The notes beneath the pieces were generated by a model, which was given only the letters and a program-made list of their open reading frames with translations, was not told where the DNA came from and ran no database searches. A stretch of 5,092 nt of DNA from the NCBI GenBank assembly GCA_903864485.1, contig CAIPGD010000242.1, positions 1 through 5,092 of the forward strand, given 5' to 3'. The DNA comes from an uncultured bacterium (GTDB taxonomy: Bacteria > Pseudomonadota > Gammaproteobacteria > Burkholderiales > Burkholderiaceae_E). Each line of letters starts with the position of its first letter. Position 1 is the first letter of the stretch. This document shows, piece after piece, positions 1 to 5,092 of this stretch. Both the position numbers and the translations under genes were made by a program.

Positions 1-30
1 AGCGTCCACACCCTAAGCGTCCACGCCCTG
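1..30. repeat. 15-base imperfect tandem duplication spanning the stop codon of the last gene
   Basis: Bases 1-15 and 16-30 are the same 15-mer with two differences (a/g at unit positions 10 and 15). On the coding (minus) strand the first copy reads CAG GGC GTG GAC GCT (Q-G-V-D-A) and the second reads TAG GGT GTG GAC GCT, so the second copy starts with the stop codon. Because the unit is five codons long the duplication is in frame. Whether more copies exist is hidden by the window edge. Confidence 0.85.
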
Positions 31-1056
31 GGAAATGAGTGCCTCGGCGAGAGAACTCCACGCATCTTCAACATGCTCGTTGGCCAACACGGGAAAATCG
101 GCCGTGACCAATCGGCGACCCGTTTCGGCGTCCTCGAGGCCCACCCGAACCGCCACCCCCATTTCCTCGACTGCAGTCGTTGTCAGGCGCGCCCGCAACG
201 CAGAGGGGCCACGACCATGCTGAGTCTCGACCGCCGCCAGAATGCGCCCCAATTCAAGGGAGCGACGGGTAATCGAGGCCATTCGGAGCGCAGAGAACCA
301 GGGAAACACCCCGATCACGTCTAATTCAGACTCGAAATCCTCAGATAACCGGGCCGCTGCATCCCCCAGCCAAGCCTGTTCGGCGTCGCTCGCGTCGGCA
401 GACTCCAGCGCAAGTTCAGCCTCAGGTAATTCGATTGTTGCGAACGGGAGCAGCCGCACCACCACCTTGCCCTCGGTAGGGTCGCCGTCATGAACAAGCG
501 CCGCAGCTTCTTCGCCACCCGCGGTGAGATCGTCAAATAAAGCCGCAGCAAACTCGGCCACCGCCACCCAATCGAGCGAATCGGCCGCGACGGGACCCGT
601 CATCGACGCGGCAAAGGACGCCCGACCCGCTTCGCCAATAAGCGCCCGCATCTGCAACGCCGCGGTTAGCGCTTCGACCGTCTCCGGGTCGATTTCCTCT
701 GGCATCGCAGCTGCGGGCCCGACAACGACCAGTGCATACAACCGGGCTTCAAAAACGGCGGATTCCTCAGCGCCGGTCTCGGCCACCGCGACATGGGTTG
801 CCGCGTGCTCAATTAACTCGCGCAGGCGCTCAAAGGCCTCAAGACCTAATTCATCCGCGATCCGCAATGCCTCATCAAGGCGATCGACCAGACCCTCATC
901 CAGCAGGTGATCCACCAGTCGCAAGGCCTCATCGCCATCGGGATGTTCGGGGTCTGCCGCCAGCGCAGCCGCATAGCGGGCCAACCGGGTCGACTGGTCA
1001 GGCGCCCGGGGCCTGGACGCCTTCGATTTGGATCCTCGGCGTTTTTTGTCAACCAT
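13..1056 (-). CDS. Uncharacterised acidic, alanine-rich protein, possibly DUF2863-like
   Basis: A 347-residue protein I cannot assign with certainty. It begins with a basic tail (KKRRGSKSKASRPRAP, residues 4-19) and is then strongly acidic and rich in alanine and leucine, with no cysteine, no signal peptide and no membrane segment, so it is probably cytoplasmic. Residues 22-90 look helical and contain a small repeat, DEALRLVD (42-49) and DEALRIAD (61-68). A more mixed middle has hydrophobic patches (KVVVRLLPFATIEL, 197-210; VIGVFPWFSALRMA, 247-260), and the C-terminal third resembles an alpha/beta fold. The basic head, helical N-terminus and general layout recall the betaproteobacterial DUF2863 family, but this is from memory and weak. 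The ATG is well supported by GAGGG five bases upstream. It starts 39 bases after the transporter fusion, so co-transcription is likely, although a functional link is not shown. The stop codon lies in a 15-base tandem repeat, so the C-terminus may be recently altered. Confidence 0.8.
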   Translation of the reverse strand: MVDKKRRGSKSKASRPRAPDQSTRLARYAAALAADPEHPDGDEALRLVDHLLDEGLVDRLDEALRIADELGLEAFERLRELIEHAATHVAVAETGAEESAVFEARLYALVVVGPAAAMPEEIDPETVEALTAALQMRALIGEAGRASFAASMTGPVAADSLDWVAVAEFAAALFDDLTAGGEEAAALVHDGDPTEGKVVVRLLPFATIELPEAELALESADASDAEQAWLGDAAARLSEDFESELDVIGVFPWFSALRMASITRRSLELGRILAAVETQHGRGPSALRARLTTTAVEEMGVAVRVGLEDAETGRRLVTADFPVLANEHVEDAWSSLAEALISQGVDA

Positions 1057-1095
1057 TAAAACCCTCGCGAACCGGGCGCCCTCAGGCGCAAGGTC
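1057..1095 (-). other. 39-base intergenic gap with a short GC-rich hairpin
   Basis: The only appreciable gap between genes in the window. It holds a possible five-pair stem, GCGCC/GGCGC with a four-base loop, at 1076-1089, directly upstream of the ribosome-binding site of the last gene. No run of T follows the stem (the TTTT lies next to the start codon, after the Shine-Dalgarno), so it does not look like an intrinsic terminator. It could modestly affect mRNA processing or translation, or be chance in GC-rich DNA. Confidence 0.4.
1062..1066 (-). promoter_or_regulatory. Shine-Dalgarno site of the downstream uncharacterised gene
   Basis: On the minus strand the sequence reads GAGGG, then five bases (TTTTA), then ATG at 1056-1054. 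This good match to the ribosome-binding consensus at normal spacing decides the start of the 347-residue gene and shows it has its own initiation signal, not coupling by stop-start overlap. Confidence 0.7.
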
Positions 1096-3690
1096 TCATA
1101 ACCACAAAATCTTCTTGCGATAGTCCAGATCGTTGAGAAGAGGTTCGGCTGGGCCCTGATGAAAAACCGCACCCCGTTCCAGCGCAAACACCCGATCGGC
1201 CAACGCAAGCACCAAGTCGAGATTGTGCTCGACAATGACGATCGATACTCTGCCGCGCAACTGATCGAACACGGTGAATAGCTCCTGCACCACCGTCGGG
1301 GCTAATCCCTCAAAGGGTTCGTCCAGCAGAAGTAAGCGTACGTTCCCGGACAAAGCGCGGGCGACCGCTGCCATCTGTTGCTCACCGCCCGACAAATAGT
1401 CTGCAGCCACATGACGCCGCTCCTTCAGGCGCGGAAACATGGCGTAAATCTCCTCTTCACTCCATGCCACCCCATGGCTCCCATCGGTCGCGCGCGCCAG
1501 ACGGCCTAGGGCCAGATTCTCGGCCACCGTCATGCCTGCGAATAACCCACGGCCCTGCGGCACGTAGCCGATGCCCAGACGCGCAATGTCGGGCGCAGCC
1601 ATACCTGCCAGATCTCGCCCCTCGAAAACAATCTGTCCGGATGCAGGTGGCAGTAGACCGCACAAGGCCTTCAGAAGGGTTGATTTACCAGCCCCATTGC
1701 GCCCCAGCAAAGCAACGATTTCGCCGTCGCGCACGTCCAGTGAGGCGTCATTCAGAATGTGACTCTTACCGTAGAACGCGTTGACCCGCTCAAAACGGAG
1801 CAACAGCGCAGACGCGTCTGATTCGGCTCCGACGGCCTTGCCCCGCCCGATCACAGTCGGCACCCCAGTACCGGTGTAAATCTCCTGGACACGACGGTCA
1901 GCACGAACCGCGTCTGGGGTTCCAGTCATCAAGACAGCGCCCTGATTCATGACCGTAACCCGTTGCGACAGGCCCAACACGCGGTCGATATCATGCTCAA
2001 CGATTAAGACCGGAATATTGTGCGCAACGGTCTTGACGAGGCGCGACACCCGCTCACGCTCTGCCGCTGCCAATCCAGCGAGCGGCTCATCGAGCAATAA
2101 CACCTGGGGCTTTGAACCCAGCGCGATCCCAAGATCAACCAGACGCTGCCCGCCGTAAGAAAGGTCTCCGCCCAGGGTCTGTTCCATCCCCTCAAGACCG
2201 AGGAATCGGATCAACTCGGCCGTCTCGGCGAGCACGTCGGGATAAGAAAACACATCATTCCAAAGATTAAATTTACCTGGATGACGCGCCTGAAACGAAA
2301 GCCTCAGATTCTCTTCAATCGTCAGCCCCTTGAAAAGGCTCGTAATCTGGAATGACCGGGCGAGGCCTTGCTGACAAATTTCATGCGCTGGCAACCCCGC
2401 GATCGAACGGCCAAGTAACTGCACGCTTCCTTTAGTCGGCGCAAAAAGCCCCGAAATCAGGTTGAAGGTCGTCGTCTTGCCGGCGCCATTCGGCCCAATT
2501 AAGGCGTGCACTTGCCCTGCCTCGAGGGTCAGATGGGCTCCGGTCACAGCACGGATTCCCCCGAAATTCTTGTCCAGATCCTGGACCTCAAGAACCGTCC
2601 CCGTGCCTCGTTGAGCCTGCAAGAACCCCGGGAGCGGGAGTCCTTCGTAAATCCGGCGCCGACTCATGGCCGCAGATTCTTCAGGGGCAACCTGCCACCT
2701 GCGCTTCAACCGAACCCAAATACCAACCAACCCGTCCGGTGAAAACAGAACGAAGCCGACAAAAATGATGCCAAACCAGAGTAACCAGTTGTCGGTCCAA
2801 ATCGAAAACAACTCCCTGAACAAACTGTAAAACAGGACGCCCAGGGCCGGGCCGAGCAGGCTCCGCATACCACCAATCACGACCATCGCCAGCAACTCAC
2901 CTGAAAAGGCCACTGAGGTACCGTCGGCCGCGGCCAGCCGATGATGAAAGACCAGCAAGGCCCCCGCCACGCCTGTGACCACCGCGGACAGGACAAAGAC
3001 CCCGAGCTTGTAGCGATCAATGTCGTAGCCCTGAAAGGATGCGCGCTGCTGATTTTCGCGAATCGCCACCAGAACGTGGCCGACGGGTGAACGGATCACT
3101 CGCTGCAGCCCATACACCGTCGCCATGGCGATGCCGGAGGTGACCGCGTAAAAAACGATCGGGTCATCCAGATTGAGCGGTCCCAAGGTGTATCGCTCGA
3201 TCCCGCCCAAACCACCTTCTCCCCCGGTAAAGCTTGTCCACCTAAAGGCAATGGCATAACTCAAGGCCGCCAGGGCCAAGGTCAGCAGCGAAAAATAGAC
3301 GCCACGCCGCCGCAGGATCAATAGCCCAACCGCAGTCGCCAAAACGGCCGTAAAGCCGATTGACCAGAGAAAGGGCATTAGGCTTTGCCCCGCAAACCAG
3401 TGCTTCTGGGCCAAGGCGGCAGCATAGCCCCCGACACCGAACCAGATGCTGTGCCCAAAAGAGACCAGACCCGTGTAACCAACCAACAGGTTTAGACCTG
3501 TCGCTGCGATGACCAAAATGACGACCGTCGTAGCGGTATCAAGCGTCAGACCGATCAACTTGAGCGCAAAAGGCAGCGCCATCAGCGCAATCGCGCCGGT
3601 CAGAAGGTTTCGGCGAATCTCCCGCTGCGCAAGTCGCTGCGAATCTACCTTCCCCATCGAATTCAGCGAATTCAAGTCAGGCGCATTCAT
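1096..3690 (-). CDS. livM-livG-livF: LivM-LivG-LivF fusion: ABC transporter permease with two ATP-binding domains in one polypeptide
   Basis: An 864-residue protein joining three normally separate importer subunits. Residues ~30-330 are the LivM permease: signature GLNLLVGYTGLVSFGHSIWFG (65-85), ATPase-contact loop SPVGHVLVAIREN...YDIDRYKLG (201-230), and about eight or nine membrane segments. Residues ~365-608 are the LivG ATPase: Walker A GPNGAGKTT (399-407), Q-loop Q448, signature LSYGGQ (510-515), Walker B with D534/E535, H-loop H566. Residues ~629-864 are the LivF ATPase: Walker A GRNGAGKST (663-671), Q-loop Q712, signature LSGGEQQ (766-772), Walker B D790/E791, H-loop H822. Both ATPases look catalytically complete. 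Linkers at ~331-364 (arginine-rich) and ~609-628 join the domains without any stop or frameshift. The ATG lies in the ATGA overlap with livH; ATG at codon 12 is an alternative start that would also keep every membrane segment. With LivH it would form the whole membrane complex. I recall similar fusions in other proteobacteria, so this is probably a conserved variant; the substrate is unproven. Confidence 0.95.
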   Translation of the reverse strand: MNAPDLNSLNSMGKVDSQRLAQREIRRNLLTGAIALMALPFALKLIGLTLDTATTVVILVIAATGLNLLVGYTGLVSFGHSIWFGVGGYAAALAQKHWFAGQSLMPFLWSIGFTAVLATAVGLLILRRRGVYFSLLTLALAALSYAIAFRWTSFTGGEGGLGGIERYTLGPLNLDDPIVFYAVTSGIAMATVYGLQRVIRSPVGHVLVAIRENQQRASFQGYDIDRYKLGVFVLSAVVTGVAGALLVFHHRLAAADGTSVAFSGELLAMVVIGGMRSLLGPALGVLFYSLFRELFSIWTDNWLLWFGIIFVGFVLFSPDGLVGIWVRLKRRWQVAPEESAAMSRRRIYEGLPLPGFLQAQRGTGTVLEVQDLDKNFGGIRAVTGAHLTLEAGQVHALIGPNGAGKTTTFNLISGLFAPTKGSVQLLGRSIAGLPAHEICQQGLARSFQITSLFKGLTIEENLRLSFQARHPGKFNLWNDVFSYPDVLAETAELIRFLGLEGMEQTLGGDLSYGGQRLVDLGIALGSKPQVLLLDEPLAGLAAAERERVSRLVKTVAHNIPVLIVEHDIDRVLGLSQRVTVMNQGAVLMTGTPDAVRADRRVQEIYTGTGVPTVIGRGKAVGAESDASALLLRFERVNAFYGKSHILNDASLDVRDGEIVALLGRNGAGKSTLLKALCGLLPPASGQIVFEGRDLAGMAAPDIARLGIGYVPQGRGLFAGMTVAENLALGRLARATDGSHGVAWSEEEIYAMFPRLKERRHVAADYLSGGEQQMAAVARALSGNVRLLLLDEPFEGLAPTVVQELFTVFDQLRGRVSIVIVEHNLDLVLALADRVFALERGAVFHQGPAEPLLNDLDYRKKILWL

Positions 3691-4562
3691 TCAAAACGCT
3701 CAATTCGCTCACCCAACAATCCCCGTGGACGAAACATCAGGACGAGAAACATCAGGATGTACATGGATGCCTCACCGGCGGCCGGAACGAAATGGATCGT
3801 CACACCACGCACCAGGCCAACCAGAAGCGCCGCGAGAATGACCCCCCAGAAACTACCGAGGCCGCCGATGACCACAACCACAAAGGCAACAGTCATGATT
3901 TCGGTCCCCATTGCCGGATGGACGACGCTGATCGGGCCGAAGAGAACGCCCCCCAGCGCAGCCATTCCAACGCCCAGCATCACGATAGCCGTCATGTAAG
4001 GCTGCAGGCGAATACCCAGCACTGCGACCATGTCGGGACGCTGGACACCAGCCCTGACCACCCGGCCGAACGATGTTCGATGCAATAAAAACCAAATCGC
4101 CAACATCACGATCAGAACGACAGCAAGCAGCAATAATCGGTAGCGGGAGAACATGAAGTCCCCGAGCACGACCTGACCCTTAAAGGCCGCTGGCATGGAC
4201 GAGGGCAAAGGCGCCGCCCCCCAAACCATTCGAATTGCCTGCTCGGCAATCATCGCGAGTCCGAAGGTCACCAGGAGGCTCAGGATCGGATCGGCCGAAT
4301 AAAAGCGCCGCAACAGGTAGCGCTCGAAAGCGATTCCAAGTACCCCCACGACGATGGGTGAGATCAGAACGCTGGCGCCAAACCCAAGATGCTGGGTGAT
4401 GACGAGGCTCACATAGGCCCCGAGAGCGTAGAAGGCGCCATGGGCGAGGTTGACCACCCCGCCCACACTGAAAATCAGCGAAAGACCTAATGCGAGCAGT
4501 AGGTAGTAACCTCCCAGCACTAGGCCATTAACGACCTGCTCAAGTAAAAAAACGAATGCCAC
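3687..4562 (-). CDS. livH: LivH-type branched-chain amino acid ABC transporter permease
   Basis: Integral inner-membrane protein of 291 residues, the usual LivH length, forming half of the import channel. The N-terminal family signature is clear: GLSLIFSVGGVVNLAHGAFYALGAYVS at about residues 26-52. The cytoplasmic loop that contacts the ATPases is TSFGRVVRAG...VAVLGI at about 163-184, and the chain ends with the typical FRPRGLLGE (277-285). Hydrophobic stretches at roughly 5-31, 34-55, 61-80, 92-112, 140-160, 188-210, 222-256 and 264-278 fit about eight membrane segments. The start is GTG: no in-frame ATG occurs until well inside the protein, and a weak Shine-Dalgarno-like GAGCGGG (4567-4573) overlaps the upstream stop, four bases before the GTG. 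It follows the binding-protein gene by 9 bases and overlaps the next gene by 4 bases (ATGA), pointing to translational coupling. The substrate is inferred only from the family. Confidence 0.94.
   Translation of the reverse strand: MAFVFLLEQVVNGLVLGGYYLLLALGLSLIFSVGGVVNLAHGAFYALGAYVSLVITQHLGFGASVLISPIVVGVLGIAFERYLLRRFYSADPILSLLVTFGLAMIAEQAIRMVWGAAPLPSSMPAAFKGQVVLGDFMFSRYRLLLLAVVLIVMLAIWFLLHRTSFGRVVRAGVQRPDMVAVLGIRLQPYMTAIVMLGVGMAALGGVLFGPISVVHPAMGTEIMTVAFVVVVIGGLGSFWGVILAALLVGLVRGVTIHFVPAAGEASMYILMFLVLMFRPRGLLGERIERFE
3731..3757. repeat. 12-base direct repeat at 15-base period inside livH
   Basis: GAAACATCAGGA occurs at 3731-3742 and again at 3746-3757, separated by three bases. On the coding strand it gives two L-M-F triplets, LMF-LV-LMF (LivH residues 270-277), in the last membrane segment just before the FRPRG motif. 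Relatives commonly have similar hydrophobic residues here, so it may be a small slippage duplication or simple codon convergence. Confidence 0.6.
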
Positions 4563-4571
4563 GTCGCCCGC

Positions 4572-5092
4572 TCAGAGCGTACAGGTGTTGTCCGCCTTGT
4601 TGGTTGCCAAGACCTCGAGCGACTCGTTGGCCCCTGGAACTGGGTTACCGAACGCGAGGAAATCCTGCTTGTCTTTGGCCTGCCCCTTAGGCTTGGCGGT
4701 GAAGGGATAGGCCTCCTGCATCAACTGATGATCCCAGGCGCGGAAGTAGCCCTTGCGTGCCTTGAGGATGTCAAACTCAGTCCCTTTCTCGAAGTAAGCA
4801 ATCAACTTGTCCGTGTCGGTCGACTTGGTTTCATTCATCGCCTGAGCCACGATTTTCAACGTGACATACTCGATCCAGGCATGGTTTTCCGGGATCTTGT
4901 TGTATTTCTTCGTGAAATTTGCAACGAAGGTCTTGGTCCCCGGTGTCGTCAGGTCGTGGTGCCAGACCGTCGGCCAGATTCCAGCAAAATTCTCTGAACC
5001 AGCCGCCCAAGCATCCGCCGTATTCAGATTGAATCCGATGAACGGGTAGGGAAGCCCAAACTCGGCATATTGCTTCAGGAACGTCGTCACCT
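4572..5092 (-). CDS. Branched-chain amino acid type ABC transporter, periplasmic substrate-binding protein (5' part missing)
   Basis: This is the last 172 residues of a LivK-like (type 1 periplasmic binding fold, Peripla_BP_6) protein that captures a small ligand in the periplasm and hands it to the LivH/LivM permeases. The reading frame stays open to the right edge, and the GTG at 5088-5090 is an internal valine codon, not a start; full-length relatives have roughly 370-420 residues, so more than half, including the signal peptide, lies outside. Visible family traits are the lobe stretch around GFNLNTADAW, the helix TKTFVANFTKKYNKIPENHA, and the late RKGYFRAWDHQLMQEAYPF segment typical of HAAT-family binding proteins. 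The chain ends in NTCTL with one cysteine, the only one in the visible part. It stops with TGA 9 bases before livH. The family call is firm from motifs and context; the ligand is unknown, and branched-chain amino acids are only the default label. Confidence 0.9.
   Translation of the reverse strand, partial: VTTFLKQYAEFGLPYPFIGFNLNTADAWAAGSENFAGIWPTVWHHDLTTPGTKTFVANFTKKYNKIPENHAWIEYVTLKIVAQAMNETKSTDTDKLIAYFEKGTEFDILKARKGYFRAWDHQLMQEAYPFTAKPKGQAKDKQDFLAFGNPVPGANESLEVLATNKADNTCTL

Noticed and set aside
1057..1095. Rho-independent terminator after the transporter genes
   Set aside because: A short stem is present but no T run follows it in the direction of transcription; the TTTT sits between the ribosome site and the start codon.
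524..1136. Plus-strand open frames opposite the last gene (128 and 134 codons)
   Set aside because: They mirror the codon bias of the strong minus-strand gene, give low-complexity Ser/Ala/Arg-rich or Pro/Arg/His-rich proteins, and show no family motif.
1464..1784. Plus-strand 106-codon open frame within the LivF domain
   Set aside because: It lies wholly inside the clearly coding ATPase region on the other strand and shows no recognisable motif.
1096..3690. Fusion as a product of frameshift or sequencing error
   Set aside because: The frame runs through both linkers with normal linker composition and no stop, and I recall the same domain order in other proteobacteria, so an artefact is unlikely.
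3509..3841. Plus-strand 110-codon open frame across the livH/fusion junction
   Set aside because: It is antisense to two well-supported genes and its translation resembles no protein family.
4572..5090. A short complete protein starting at the GTG at 5088-5090
   Set aside because: The valine is internal to a conserved binding-protein frame that is open to the window edge; there is no signal peptide and the length is far below that of the family.

Overview
The window carries one minus-strand gene cluster, read from right to left. It encodes most of a branched-chain amino acid type (LivKHMGF, HAAT family) ABC importer followed by a gene of unknown function. From right to left: the C-terminal part of a periplasmic substrate-binding protein, cut by the window edge at base 5092; a LivH-type permease (GTG start, 9 bases after the binding-protein stop); an 864-residue protein that joins the second permease (LivM) and both ATPases (LivG and LivF) in one chain, starting inside the LivH stop codon (ATGA overlap); and, after a 39-base gap, a 347-residue acidic, alanine-rich protein with a basic N-terminal tail. 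The tight spacing suggests a single transcript whose promoter lies beyond the right edge. No promoter, RNA gene, mobile element or CRISPR array can be supported.

The moderately high G+C content, the Proteobacteria-like protein sequences and the style of the Liv fusion suggest a proteobacterium. The last gene loosely recalls DUF2863, which I remember as a betaproteobacterial family, so Burkholderiales or a relative is a reasonable but unproven guess.

Together the genes describe an importer. The binding protein captures a ligand in the periplasm and delivers it to a two-permease channel (LivH plus the LivM domain). ATP hydrolysis by the LivG and LivF domains, which sit on the same polypeptide as LivM, powers uptake. 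The whole transporter therefore needs only two membrane-associated polypeptides plus the binding protein. The substrate cannot be read from the sequence: this superfamily also moves amides, urea, aromatic acids and other small molecules.

The points most worth a second look are the LivM-LivG-LivF fusion with all its ATPase motifs intact, and a 15-base in-frame tandem duplication in which the stop codon of the last gene (TAG) stands where the other copy has CAG. I see no convincing sign of a wholly undescribed system; this is mainly an ordinary transport operon with an unusual gene architecture.
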